Assembly: GCF_000172175.1 (NCBI RefSeq) | Contig: NZ_ABJL02000008.1 | Coordinates: 2,976,001 to 3,040,000, forward strand | Direction of reading: 5' to 3' | Origin: Bacteroides intestinalis DSM 17393 | GTDB lineage: Bacteria; Bacteroidota; Bacteroidia; Bacteroidales; Bacteroidaceae | DNA: 64,000 bases | Shown: positions 8,174 to 16,600 of the stretch, piece after piece | Layout of the letters: every line of letters begins with the position of its first letter | How positions within the stretch are numbered: the first letter of the stretch is position 1 | The notes under the pieces: generated by a model | The model's input: only the letters and a program-made list of their open reading frames with translations | Told to the model about the DNA's origin: nothing | Databases searched by the model: none | Program-made: the position numbers and the translations under genes

Positions 8174-9415
8174 ATGAAAACATTGAGAGTCCAAAACATC
8201 ATAAGCCTGACAACTTGCTTTTTCCTGATTCTGGCAGTAACTATTTGTAAGGGAAACAAGTTCGGAAGCATTCTCTCCGATAAGGAAAATGCAACAGAAA
8301 ACCCTATAGGAACTTCCGATATATTACGGCATACGGATGAAGGAGTACAGATAATATCAACCCGGCAAATAACGAAAGATATCAACGGATATGGAGGAAA
8401 TGTCCCTCTTGAAATCTATATGCAGGATAACCGCATTACAAAAGTGGTGGCATTGGAAAACTCTGAAACACCCAGCTACTTTGCCAAGGTACGAAGCAGT
8501 GACCTGCTGCAACAATGGAATAATCTATCACCGGAAGAAGCAATCAATAAAGAAGTAGACGGAATATCCGGAGCTACAGAGTCTTCGGTAGCTATTATCC
8601 AGTCCATCCACAGGGCAATGGAATATGCAAAGAAACATCCGGCCGACAAGCCTGCAACTGCTTTCAGTTTTGACTGGATACTTTTCCTGGGTTTACTGGC
8701 AGGCATTGCACTGTGCACCTTGATTATTGTATATTTCTCCAGAAAACCTAAAGGGCAAATGACACAATATGTACTGAACACTTTCAGTCTTGCCTTGGTT
8801 ATAGTAGTAACTGCATTATCTATTCAACCGAGACCAAATCAACCTAATAAGATGGAGGAACCTATAATGAAACAAGATGATAAACTTTCCGTTCTTGAAG
8901 CCATACATGCAAGAACCAGTATCCGCTCTTATCAGCCACAAGAAGTAGAGGATGAAAAAATAGAGCAGCTGTTAAGAGCTGCTATGGCTGCTCCCACAGC
9001 AACCAATAAACAACCTTGGGCTTTCATTGTCATTAGGGATAAAGAGATTCTAAACGAATTGAGTTCTACCCTTCCTTATACCAAAATGGCAAAGGATGCT
9101 CCACTGGCCATCGTAGTATGTGGAGATTTAAATAAAGCTATCAGTGGTGCAGGTATGGAGTACTGGGTACAAGATGCTTCGGCTGCAACAGAAAACCTAC
9201 TGCTGGCTGCACAAGGTTTAGGATTAGGGGCCGTATGGTCAGGAGTTTATCCTATGGAAGAACGGATAAAAGAAGTACAGAAAATACTCCAACTGCCCAA
9301 AGACATTATTCCCCTGAACGTAATTCCAATCGGTTATCCGGCTGAGAATCCACTTCCGAAAGATAAATGGAAACCGGAAAATATTCATTTTAACCGCTGG
9401 ACAAAGGACAAATAA
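8174..9415 (+). CDS. Membrane-anchored FMN-binding domain fused to a nitroreductase
   Basis: A 413-aa protein that joins two redox modules. Residues 6-27 are a membrane anchor. Residues ~35-155 form an FMN_bind domain with the flavinylation motif DGISGAT (129-135), where Thr135 is the expected covalent FMN site added by ApbE-type enzymes. Two further helices follow (~168-188 and ~199-217), separated by the basic loop SRKPKG. From about residue 238 to the end is a nitroreductase fold (ARTSIRSYQP, APTATNKQPWAF, AAQGLGLGAVWSG). With three helices and the positive loop inside, both redox domains would face the periplasm. The frame is continuous, although Met232 (MKQDDKLSV) could be an internal start of a free nitroreductase. 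Electron donor and acceptor are unknown. Confidence 0.82.
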   Translation: MKTLRVQNIISLTTCFFLILAVTICKGNKFGSILSDKENATENPIGTSDILRHTDEGVQIISTRQITKDINGYGGNVPLEIYMQDNRITKVVALENSETPSYFAKVRSSDLLQQWNNLSPEEAINKEVDGISGATESSVAIIQSIHRAMEYAKKHPADKPATAFSFDWILFLGLLAGIALCTLIIVYFSRKPKGQMTQYVLNTFSLALVIVVTALSIQPRPNQPNKMEEPIMKQDDKLSVLEAIHARTSIRSYQPQEVEDEKIEQLLRAAMAAPTATNKQPWAFIVIRDKEILNELSSTLPYTKMAKDAPLAIVVCGDLNKAISGAGMEYWVQDASAATENLLLAAQGLGLGAVWSGVYPMEERIKEVQKILQLPKDIIPLNVIPIGYPAENPLPKDKWKPENIHFNRWTKDK

Positions 9416-9427
9416 GAAGTGGCTTTC

Positions 9428-9817
9428 CTATTCATCCATATCATCCAGATGTATTTCCAATGCCTTCACCGAAATATAAATCTCGTATACAGAAATAGCC
9501 AGAGAAATAATCAATAACACCATTGCCAATCCAAAAATATAGATGGATACAAGATAGAGCTGTATATAAATAAAGAACATACTTACAACACACAGCAACA
9601 GACTGCCTGTTCCTGTCACCTGCATGGCACGCGTCAGATACAAGCGTTTTCGAAGATTGGCAATCTGCGCTGCAGTCACTGATGAATGGTTCGCACGATA
9701 CTGTTCCTTCAATGCACGTACCAATTGGGCATACGACATGAACCGATTGGTATATGCCAGCATAATCAATGAAATCGCTGAAAACAGTAGAGCCGGAGTA
9801 GTTAGATCTATTTCCAT
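9428..9817 (-). CDS. DUF2721 family membrane protein
   Basis: A 129-aa protein with an N-terminal helix in the family motif TTPALLFSAISLIMLAYTNR, a basic cytoplasmic stretch (LRKRLYLTRAMQ) and two further helices (LLLCVVSMFFIYIQLY and FGLAMVLLIISLAISVYEIY). This matches the compact three-helix DUF2721 layout; the molecular role of that family is not established. It starts 28 nt after the GH43 stop on the same strand with no clear promoter of its own, so it may be cotranscribed with GH43, though no functional link is evident. It is convergent with the nitroreductase fusion. Confidence 0.75.
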   Translation of the reverse strand: MEIDLTTPALLFSAISLIMLAYTNRFMSYAQLVRALKEQYRANHSSVTAAQIANLRKRLYLTRAMQVTGTGSLLLCVVSMFFIYIQLYLVSIYIFGLAMVLLIISLAISVYEIYISVKALEIHLDDMDE

Positions 9818-9845
9818 ATATCTTATGCATTAGAAAGTTATCACA

Positions 9846-10826
9846 TTATTTCAAAGGATTACTTTTCACCCCTTCAAAAGTTATCTTAACCGGATTGATA
9901 TATCCATGCTTATCAAAAGTCATTTCATCGATGCAGGTTGCACGATGGTTCCCGTCTGTCTCAGTTAACGGACGACGATGGTAAATGATATAATACTTAT
10001 CAGATTTTGGTTCATGAATCACAGAGTGATGTCCAGCTCCGGTAGCAATCTCCGGATCTTGCTGTAGTATTTTGCCAATACGCTTAAACGGACCAAAGGG
10101 ATTATCTGCAATGGCATAAGCCACTGAGTAGTCAGGACCACCCCAACCTCCTTCCGACCACATAAAATAGTACTTTCCATCGCGAATGAACATGAAAGGA
10201 CCTTCCGTATAATTTTCCGGTGTAACCTCCCTGTAGTAAGTTCCGTCTTCAAAAGGTAAAAGTCCCGTAAAGTCATCCTTCAGCTTAACAACGTTACATC
10301 TTCCCCAACCTCCATAATACATATAATATGAACCATCTTTATCCTGAAATACAAACTGGTCAATCGGTTGAGCACGATTATATATCTTATCTATGAGTGG
10401 CCGACCTAAATAATCCTGATATGGTCCCTCCGGTCTGTCTGCCACACCGACACCGATACCACCGTACTCATTATCATTCTGAATATCATTACCTCCAAAG
10501 AACAGGAAATACTTATTATCCTTCTTAACAATAGCGGGAGCCCACATAGCACGCCATACCCATTTCACAGCCTTATTGTCAATGATACGTTCATGCTTAG
10601 TCCAATTTACCAAGTCTGTTGAAGAAAAAGCATCCATGAATATTTGTTTCTCATATTTATCAGAATAAGTGGGAAATATCCAATATTCATCGTTCAGGAT
10701 AATACCTTCGGGATCGGCATACCATCCTTCAAAAAGAGGATTACCTGACATTTGGACCGGTTGCTTTACACCACAGGACTGAAGTGTTAACATCACAAAA
10801 ATGAGTAATAAATAATAAGTCTTCAT
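9846..10826 (-). CDS. Glycoside hydrolase family 43 lipoprotein
   Basis: A 326-aa protein with a lipoprotein signal ending LTLQSC (Cys18), so it is probably attached to the outer membrane or periplasmic face. The five-bladed propeller of GH43 is recognisable from its three carboxylates: Asp38 in YADPEG (general base), Asp156 in PIDQFVFQDKDG (pKa modulator) and Glu208 in NYTEGPFMF (general acid). GH43 enzymes remove arabinose, xylose or galactose units from plant glycans; the exact substrate cannot be read from sequence. There is no SusC/SusD pair or hybrid two-component sensor beside it, so it lies outside a canonical polysaccharide utilisation locus. The start is the only one that supplies the signal peptide. 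Confidence 0.88.
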   Translation of the reverse strand: MKTYYLLLIFVMLTLQSCGVKQPVQMSGNPLFEGWYADPEGIILNDEYWIFPTYSDKYEKQIFMDAFSSTDLVNWTKHERIIDNKAVKWVWRAMWAPAIVKKDNKYFLFFGGNDIQNDNEYGGIGVGVADRPEGPYQDYLGRPLIDKIYNRAQPIDQFVFQDKDGSYYMYYGGWGRCNVVKLKDDFTGLLPFEDGTYYREVTPENYTEGPFMFIRDGKYYFMWSEGGWGGPDYSVAYAIADNPFGPFKRIGKILQQDPEIATGAGHHSVIHEPKSDKYYIIYHRRPLTETDGNHRATCIDEMTFDKHGYINPVKITFEGVKSNPLK

Positions 10827-10935
10827 ATATCTGATCTTTTAAAAGGATAAAATATACATTCTATTGTCTCACATATTTTCCACAAAATAAAAGAAAAAAA
10901 ACGGAAGAATATAATTTCCCTTTATAAAAAGCACA

Positions 10936-10990
10936 ATGCCTAAAGCTGAACTTCACTTGTAACCACAAATTGAAGTTTTGCTTTAGGCAT
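10936..10990 (-). terminator. Long hairpin downstream of the cupin gene
   Basis: ATGCCTAAAGC at 10936 pairs perfectly with GCTTTAGGCAT ending at 10990. The stem continues through GAACTTCA/TGAAGTTT to a loop of about 15 nt. Read on the minus strand it follows the cupin stop codon and is trailed by a short T-rich run (CTTTTTA), which fits a terminator. Confidence 0.65.
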
Positions 10991-11033
10991 AAAAGGACTC
11001 TCCAAAATGAGAAATCAGGAATTACGTCCTAAT

Positions 11034-11471
11034 CTACTTCTTATCATAAATTCCATTAGAGAATTTTCCATAAGCCATCACCTGGTTCGTATCAGGAAAG
11101 TGTACAATCTCCGGGAGATTATTCGTGTCGAAATCAATATAAACCAGCTTTTCCGTATCCGATCCGTTGCGAATAACATGCGCACCTTCCGGACCCGCAG
11201 GAAAAGTAATTGCATCACCGGCTTTCACTGTAACATCCCCATTGATGGTACGAACGATACCTGTACCGCTGATAATATAGAATACCTCTTCATCCGTTTC
11301 ATGATAATGGTATCCATAGGCAAAACTACCCGGCTCCACTTCTACAAAGTTCACACGGCACTGGTTCACATCCGCCTGCGCAACAATCGGTTTCACTGTA
11401 AATTCATTACCATCCTGGCTAATTTTCTGACCTTCTGCGGTCCTGTAATTCTTTACTGCAAGTTCTTTCAT
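11034..11471 (-). CDS. Small single-domain cupin protein
   Basis: The protein has 145 aa when started at MKELAVKNYRT. The first cupin motif reads GYHYHETDEEVFYIISGTG with two His and one Glu metal ligands. The second contains GPEGAHVIRN, supplying the last His, so a metal-binding cupin barrel is likely. Cupins range from isomerases and dioxygenases to sensors, and nothing here fixes the activity. A longer start at 11510 (13 more residues) is possible and would lie nearer the -7 box at 11535-11542. The shorter one is preferred because the extra residues are basic, low-complexity and precede the natural start of the fold. Confidence 0.8.
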   Translation of the reverse strand: MKELAVKNYRTAEGQKISQDGNEFTVKPIVAQADVNQCRVNFVEVEPGSFAYGYHYHETDEEVFYIISGTGIVRTINGDVTVKAGDAITFPAGPEGAHVIRNGSDTEKLVYIDFDTNNLPEIVHFPDTNQVMAYGKFSNGIYDKK

Positions 11472-11534
11472 TGTCTTTTTGTTTTTAAATTGTTTATAAG
11501 ATAGTTGCATTCATCAGTTTTTTCACTAACTTCG

Positions 11535-11542
11535 CAAATGTA
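11535..11542 (-). promoter_or_regulatory. -7 box (TACATTTG) of the cupin gene
   Basis: On the minus strand TACATTTG matches TAnnTTTG. It implies a leader of about 55 nt to the chosen cupin start. Confidence 0.6.
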
Positions 11543-11629
11543 GTCAGTGACTTTCCGACAGTGCAAAGCTATTCACTATTTTACTTATAAACAAGAAGTT
11601 ACAAATAAGTAAGATAGTTACCTAAAGGT

Positions 11630-11637
11630 TACTTTTG
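11630..11637 (+). promoter_or_regulatory. -7 box (TACTTTTG) of the A1S_2505-like gene
   Basis: A TAnnTTTG match about 60 bp before the start codon, divergent to the cupin promoter. Confidence 0.6.
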
Positions 11638-11698
11638 CTGAAAAGCAAGAGTTTAAAAATGAAGAAAAAGAGAAAATAATTAATTATAACCTAATCAC

Positions 11699-12097
11699 AT
11701 GAGTATGAAAACAAGAATTACCTCTAATCGTATCACAGAACTACGCCCGGACGAGATATTCGTTTTCGGTAGTAACCTGGAAGGCGCACATGGTGGCGGA
11801 GCCGCTTATCTGGCATGGAAAAAATGGGGAGCCATCTGGGGACAAGGAACCGGATTGCAAGGACAAACCTATGGTATTCCGACTATGCACGGAGGGCCGG
11901 GAGCCATCAAACCTTATGTAAATGAATTTATCCGCTTTGCTAAAGAACACTCACAATACACTTTCCTTGTTACAGAAATAGGATGCGGCATTGCCGGTTT
12001 TGCCCCAAAAGAAATTGCTCCTCTATTTAAAGAAGCTGCAAACGTGCCCAATATCCACCTGCCTCAGCGTTTCTGGGATGTACTGAATGCAAAATAA
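11699..12097 (+). CDS. A1S_2505-like (macro-domain-like) protein
   Basis: A 132-aa soluble protein. The start of the fold, DEIFVFGSNLEGAHGGGAA, is the glycine-rich nucleotide-binding turn characteristic of the A1S_2505 family. It is followed by GAIWGQGTGLQGQTYGIPT and VTEIGCGIAGFAP, which resembles the second phosphate loop of macro domains. Members occur in phages and bacterial chromosomes and are suspected to bind ADP-ribose-like ligands, but no reaction is established. The start could be six bases downstream (Met3). The 3' end overlaps on the opposite strand the tail of a decayed MFS gene, so this gene may have been present before or inserted beside that decay. Confidence 0.72.
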   Translation: MSMKTRITSNRITELRPDEIFVFGSNLEGAHGGGAAYLAWKKWGAIWGQGTGLQGQTYGIPTMHGGPGAIKPYVNEFIRFAKEHSQYTFLVTEIGCGIAGFAPKEIAPLFKEAANVPNIHLPQRFWDVLNAK

Positions 12098-12420
12098 AGT
12101 CTTGCCCGCCTTCTGCCCAAAGCCAGTAAAATACTGGAAAGGGAACAAAGAGAGCAGATGACAAATATTACCCCCGTGGAAACCAGAATGTTTCCAATAC
12201 CTACTAAAGGAGAGACAATGCCACCAAACGAAAAGCAGACAGCCCCAAACAATGCCGAGGCTGTCCCGGCATTGTCGCGCTCACACTCCATAGCCAACGC
12301 AGTAGATGTAGTGAACGTCATTCCCATCATAAAGAGAACTGTCAGCAACAGGAGTTCATAAATCCAGAAACTACAACCTAAAGCCAATGCGGCACATTTG
12401 AGCAAAGAGACCTACCTATT
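12064..12420 (-). pseudogene. Relic of a Bcr/CflA-type MFS drug transporter (C-terminal third only)
   Basis: About 113 codons remain open, corresponding to the last three or four helices of a transporter that normally has about 400 aa. The signature FMMGMTFTTSTALAMECERD followed by AGTASALFGAVCF is the conserved helix pair near the end of Bcr/CflA family pumps. Upstream in the same frame there is a TAG at about 12414 and then only 40 nt before the EmrB stop codon, so the first two-thirds of the gene is gone. The only available start is a TTG inside a helix. It sits directly behind the efflux operon on the same strand. A functional three-helix protein is unlikely. Confidence 0.72.
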
Positions 12421-12461
12421 TTATTCAAAGCTATCCAATATAAGAACAAAAAAATCTCAAC

Positions 12462-14057
12462 TTAGCCTGTGGCTTCCAATTTCTTGTCCATACGCAACTC
12501 ATGCTTCACAAAACGGCGAATAGAGCGGTAAGTAGGATGCAGTACTTTATACGGCCGAATGTCACTCTCGTAAACCAAGAACACCAACAGACAAAACAAA
12601 GCTAACAGAATAAGCCAGCCGTACAGCTCTTTCATCGAAATCATCAGGGCCTGTTGTTGTACAACACCATATAGTTCTCCTGCAGATATCCGGCTGGCAA
12701 AAGGGTTTACATGATCTAATCCAGCGCCCAGCAGCATTGCATTCTTCTTCATAGCCCCATTCAGAGCATGTCCTAAAATGGCCGTGCCCAGAGCTCCACC
12801 AAATCCGGCACTGACAAACGACTGCACAGACACCGCCTGGAAGAAATGCTGGAAGGGAACACGAGACAGCACTGTAAGGAAGCAAATAGCTATCATCACA
12901 TACCCGAAGCTACGTAGAAACAGCGGTATAAACAATGTTTCCTTCGGCAAAGCATACTCAATGCCGAAATAGAAATACATCAGATATCCGGTAATGGAAG
13001 AAAATGCAATCACCGTCATTGTCTTATAACGCCATTTGCGACGGGAGAAAGTGAAGAAGGTAAAGCCTGCTCCCACAACAATCCCCAGCAGTACCACCCA
13101 GTTGAGTGAAATTACATTCAAGGCATCATACCCCAATATACCTTCCATATAAACATGTTCGAACAGATGTGATGGTGCCAACAAAATATCTATTACTATA
13201 TATAGTATAAAGGGAAGCCAAACAGAGCGATACGTCCACGTCTTCAAAGCAATAAACGGATGGCGGATGAAAGATGCACGCCACAGGTTCAATACAAGAA
13301 TCAGCGTACCGATGATAGTTGCCACCCGTATCTGGAAAGATTGATACCAGTCATAATGTTCCCCATACACACAGACAAAAAGGATACACAACAGCACAAG
13401 CCCCCACATCAAAGCCCCCAACCAATCGATACCAAACAACGGTAATTTCGGCAAGGAGCGATAACTACGGAATAACCACAATGTAACCAGCATCACCAAT
13501 AGCAATAAACCAATAATCAACCAGTGCATATACTCCCACTTCGCCCAGAAGGCCGTATAGATTGTTACCAATCCCGATAGCTGAATACAACTCTGCACCA
13601 GCAAGTAGATAAAACAGAAGAATACCGATAAATCCCGTTTGGGAGTAAGCCATAATTGAATGGTAGAATTACATTCGAACGTGGCCCACATGCGGAAGAT
13701 ACCTGCAAAGAAACAGGTGATTACCAGCACGGGAATACTATGTGTATGCATACATATCAGATTAGAAATAATCAGGGCAATGCTGCACGTCATCAACGAA
13801 GCCTTCGAAGTAAAACGGAACTTCAGGCGGAACATGATGGCAAATGTCAACCCCATGCCCACCATAGAAGCATAACCTGCCATCATAATGTCCTCCTGCA
13901 TTAATGCCGTAGAGCCAACCATCTCATTGACTGCCGCCAAATAGAGACCACCGGAGAACTGGAAGACTATGACAAAGGCAATGATAATCCAGGGGCGCAG
14001 TTTAGGAGGTACAAAATCACGGATAGCCGGAATGGAAAAAGGTCCTGTTTCGTGCAT
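12462..14057 (-). CDS. EmrB-like MFS drug efflux transporter (DHA2 family)
   Basis: A 531-aa inner-membrane protein with about 14 hydrophobic helices, the length and layout of DHA2/EmrB exporters driven by proton motive force. The N-terminus (PPKLRPWIIIAFVIVFQFSG) enters the first helix, and the end is a charged cytoplasmic tail. It is the last gene of a three-gene unit tolC-emrA-emrB, four bases after the adaptor stop, so the three products should form a tripartite pump spanning both membranes. Charged motif A of MFS proteins is poorly conserved here, as in other Bacteroidetes members. Substrates are unknown; toxic hydrophobic compounds or bile components are reasonable guesses. Confidence 0.85.
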   Translation of the reverse strand: MHETGPFSIPAIRDFVPPKLRPWIIIAFVIVFQFSGGLYLAAVNEMVGSTALMQEDIMMAGYASMVGMGLTFAIMFRLKFRFTSKASLMTCSIALIISNLICMHTHSIPVLVITCFFAGIFRMWATFECNSTIQLWLTPKRDLSVFFCFIYLLVQSCIQLSGLVTIYTAFWAKWEYMHWLIIGLLLLVMLVTLWLFRSYRSLPKLPLFGIDWLGALMWGLVLLCILFVCVYGEHYDWYQSFQIRVATIIGTLILVLNLWRASFIRHPFIALKTWTYRSVWLPFILYIVIDILLAPSHLFEHVYMEGILGYDALNVISLNWVVLLGIVVGAGFTFFTFSRRKWRYKTMTVIAFSSITGYLMYFYFGIEYALPKETLFIPLFLRSFGYVMIAICFLTVLSRVPFQHFFQAVSVQSFVSAGFGGALGTAILGHALNGAMKKNAMLLGAGLDHVNPFASRISAGELYGVVQQQALMISMKELYGWLILLALFCLLVFLVYESDIRPYKVLHPTYRSIRRFVKHELRMDKKLEATG

Positions 14058-14061
14058 AATA

Positions 14062-15096
14062 TCAATAGTTTACTACACACTCCACATTCATACCGGCACG
14101 CAGGCGCTCCATATCTTCCGGACGGTTCCCGGTAGAGAACTCAATGCGGATAGGAACACGTTGTTCCACCTTTACGAAGTTCCCTGCGGAATTGTCCTGC
14201 GGTAGAAGAGAAAAACTGGCACCCGTAGCACGGGAAATAGATTTCACAATACCCTTAAAAATAATTCCGGGCACGGCATCCACTTCTATTTCTACCGGCT
14301 GACCTTCCCGGATATAGGTAGTCTGAGTTTCTTTGTAATTGGCTACTACCCATCTTTCATTTTCGTCAACAATGTCAACCACAGTCTGCCCGGGTTGTAG
14401 CAACTGCCCTTCCTGAATATCTTTCCGTCCGGTAGTTCCGTCGCAGGGAGCAAGGATAACGGTATAAGAAAGATTCAGACGCGCCAATTCCAAAGCAGCC
14501 TGTGCCAGTTTGATACCTGCATCTGTTTGTTCCAGACGATGGGTCTGTTCCTGCTTTACTAAAGTTGTAGATTGGCGCTGACGAAGCAGAAGTTCATAAC
14601 GTGCCTTGGATGCTTCGTAATCTGTCTGCACAGCATCGTACTGTTGTTTGGTGACAGCATCCTGTGCCAGAAGGTTTTTATATCGGTGGTATTCACGCTC
14701 GGCATTGTCCAGGCGAACTTTAGCTTCCTGTAAACCTGCATCGGATACGGCAATATTATTCTGAGTGGTATGTACCGTGGTGGCCACTGCATTCTTTCCC
14801 GAAATAGCATTCTGAAAATCAGCCTCAGCCTGTGCCAGACGGAAACGGAACTCGGAATCTTCAATCAATGCTAAGGTGTCACCTTTACGCACTTCCTGGT
14901 ATTCATCGAAATAGATCTTCTTGATAAAGCCTTGCACGCGGCTGTTGACGGGGACAATCAGCTGTTTTACCTGTGCATTGTCAGTATAAGCTACACTGCC
15001 GAGGTGGACGAAATGAGAGCATACCCACACCAGCCCGGCAATAAGTAAGAGACTAACCACTACGTTATAAATCAGTTTTTTCTTTTTGCGTTCCAT
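14062..15096 (-). CDS. EmrA/HlyD-type membrane fusion protein
   Basis: A 344-aa periplasmic adaptor with a single N-terminal anchor (LIYNVVVSLLLIAGLVWVCSH). A lipoyl half-motif follows (TDNAQVKQLIVPVNSRVQG), then a long alpha-helical hairpin (about 80-200) with heptad character. The second lipoyl half (LSYTVILAPCDGTTGRKDI) and a beta-barrel domain with RVPIRIEF complete it. This is the HlyD/EmrA order. It links the EmrB pump (next gene, 4 nt away) to the TolC channel (preceding gene, 47 nt upstream). The start codon directly precedes a Lys-rich cytoplasmic tip, typical for this family. Confidence 0.88.
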   Translation of the reverse strand: MERKKKKLIYNVVVSLLLIAGLVWVCSHFVHLGSVAYTDNAQVKQLIVPVNSRVQGFIKKIYFDEYQEVRKGDTLALIEDSEFRFRLAQAEADFQNAISGKNAVATTVHTTQNNIAVSDAGLQEAKVRLDNAEREYHRYKNLLAQDAVTKQQYDAVQTDYEASKARYELLLRQRQSTTLVKQEQTHRLEQTDAGIKLAQAALELARLNLSYTVILAPCDGTTGRKDIQEGQLLQPGQTVVDIVDENERWVVANYKETQTTYIREGQPVEIEVDAVPGIIFKGIVKSISRATGASFSLLPQDNSAGNFVKVEQRVPIRIEFSTGNRPEDMERLRAGMNVECVVNY

Positions 15097-15143
15097 ATCT
15101 TATTTAATTCATTAGTTTTCATTCATATATAATTGCCGACAAT

Positions 15144-16454
15144 TTACAAACATCCCGCTGTCTTCTTCAGCTTATAGAGGTTGAAAAGTATATTAATCTG
15201 TGCATTCACCAATTGCAACTCCGCATTCAACTTAGAATTACTGGCATCCAGCATATCAGTAATCAATGCCAGATCATTCAAGTAGCGATTATTCACCACA
15301 CTGTAATTTTGTGCCGCCAGTTCCAGACTCTTCTTTTGCGTATCACAAATGGTAAAAGCCTCATAAAAACGGATGTATGCCGCCTTCACTTCTGTCCGTA
15401 CATTCTCCTGTAACAACAAATCATTCTCCTGTGCACGCCGGGTGGACAGGCGTGCCAGACGGATTTTCTTCCCGGACTTAAAGGTGGAAGCTATATCGAA
15501 CTTCAACCCTATGCCGACATACCAGTAATTCAGATTCTTGTTAATAGGCGGCACTTCAATCGTAATGGGTCCGTCCAGTTTATCACCGGCAAAGAGAGCT
15601 ACGGATGGTAAGCGTTCCGCCTTCGCAATCCGTTCATTATATTCTGACTGCTTGATATTCAGTTTCATCTGTTGCAGCACAGGAGAGCTCAATACTGCCG
15701 TCTCCTGCCAATGTGCCTCTTCCGAAGGTTTGGGAAGTCGCCCCAGCAAAGTAGTATCCACACCAATCACCGTTTCTTCGGGTAAGCCGAGTACGGTGGT
15801 CAACTGATTATTTAAAATGAGGATACTATTCTCAATCTGCGTCAATGCCAGTTCCAGGGATTTCAATTGTAATTCATAACGAGTGATATCATTTTTCAAA
15901 GCCAATCCCTGCGACTGCTTGGCATTGATATCTTCCACCAGTTTCCGGGTTTGCTCTATATTCTTCCGATATACTTCTGCCTGGTTCTGTAGTTTGTACA
16001 TCTCCAGATAATTTCCTACCAGTAGGAAGCGGATATCCTGCCTGTTCTTCTCTTTATCCAATTCTGCCAGTTGCTGCTGCAATTTAGCAATGGCAATCCG
16101 GCTTGTGATGGCTCCACCTGCATAGATGACCTGCGAAGCCTCTATTGCAAAGTTATTGCCGAAGTGCGGCATAGCAGCATTCTCACTGTTTGTAAAATCA
16201 CGGTCTGCCAACCAGGCATCGCCCAGATAGCTTGCCGAAACGGATACATCAATCGAAGGAAGTTGCGCATTTTTAGCCACCTTCACCGCCTGCCCGGCTT
16301 CCTCTTCTGCTAAACGGAATGTACGGATACTGCGGCTATTGGCATCCGCCATCTCAAACATCTCTTCAATTGTCATCTTCTGAAAGGTTTGTGCAGATAC
16401 AACAGAGATGTTCAGCGCCCAAACAAAGACAAATAATTCTTTTAATCTTTTCAT
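15144..16454 (-). CDS. TolC-family outer membrane efflux protein
   Basis: A 436-aa protein with a cleavable signal (LFVFVWALNISVVSAQ) and two copies of the outer-membrane-factor repeat, seen as long helical stretches (AEEEAGQAVKVAKNAQLPS; LNIKQSEYNERIAKAERLPS). Each copy is followed by a beta-strand pair typical of TolC. It forms the outer-membrane channel of the pump encoded downstream. As first gene of the operon it faces an AraC regulator across 146 nt. A near-consensus -7 element (GACCTTTG, minus strand, 16489-16496) is found 35 nt before the start. Confidence 0.88.
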   Translation of the reverse strand: MKRLKELFVFVWALNISVVSAQTFQKMTIEEMFEMADANSRSIRTFRLAEEEAGQAVKVAKNAQLPSIDVSVSASYLGDAWLADRDFTNSENAAMPHFGNNFAIEASQVIYAGGAITSRIAIAKLQQQLAELDKEKNRQDIRFLLVGNYLEMYKLQNQAEVYRKNIEQTRKLVEDINAKQSQGLALKNDITRYELQLKSLELALTQIENSILILNNQLTTVLGLPEETVIGVDTTLLGRLPKPSEEAHWQETAVLSSPVLQQMKLNIKQSEYNERIAKAERLPSVALFAGDKLDGPITIEVPPINKNLNYWYVGIGLKFDIASTFKSGKKIRLARLSTRRAQENDLLLQENVRTEVKAAYIRFYEAFTICDTQKKSLELAAQNYSVVNNRYLNDLALITDMLDASNSKLNAELQLVNAQINILFNLYKLKKTAGCL

Positions 16455-16488
16455 AATGCCTATTAAATTGTTACCTCAAAAACGGCTG

Positions 16489-16496
16489 CAAAGGTC
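16489..16496 (-). promoter_or_regulatory. Near-consensus -7 box (GACCTTTG) of the tolC-emrAB operon
   Basis: Seven of the eight positions follow TAnnTTTG, with G replacing the first T. The departure from consensus fits a promoter needing an activator such as the divergent AraC protein. Confidence 0.4.
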
Positions 16497-16546
16497 GGAT
16501 TAATTCTTTGCTAAGAGAAATCCGAAATTTGGCAAAGTTGGTTTAA

Positions 16547-16578
16547 TTTGGAGATTTCAAAGGTTTCCGCTACCTTTG
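16547..16578 (+). promoter_or_regulatory. Promoter of the AraC regulator gene
   Basis: TTTG at 16547-16550, a 20-bp spacer and TACCTTTG at 16571-16578 give a full -33/-7 match, 22 bp before the start codon. Confidence 0.8.
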
Positions 16579-16600
16579 TGCTGCAATAAAATCACCTCCA

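Noticed and set aside
8174..9415. Artificial fusion by a sequencing error joining two genes
   Set aside because: The frame is continuous with sensible linker composition and two membrane helices between domains; no stop or homopolymer suggests an error. An internal start at Met232 is still possible and is noted.
9441..9830. 129-codon alternative frame over the DUF2721 gene
   Set aside because: The other frame matches the DUF2721 helix pattern; this one is a frame-shifted shadow of the same strand.
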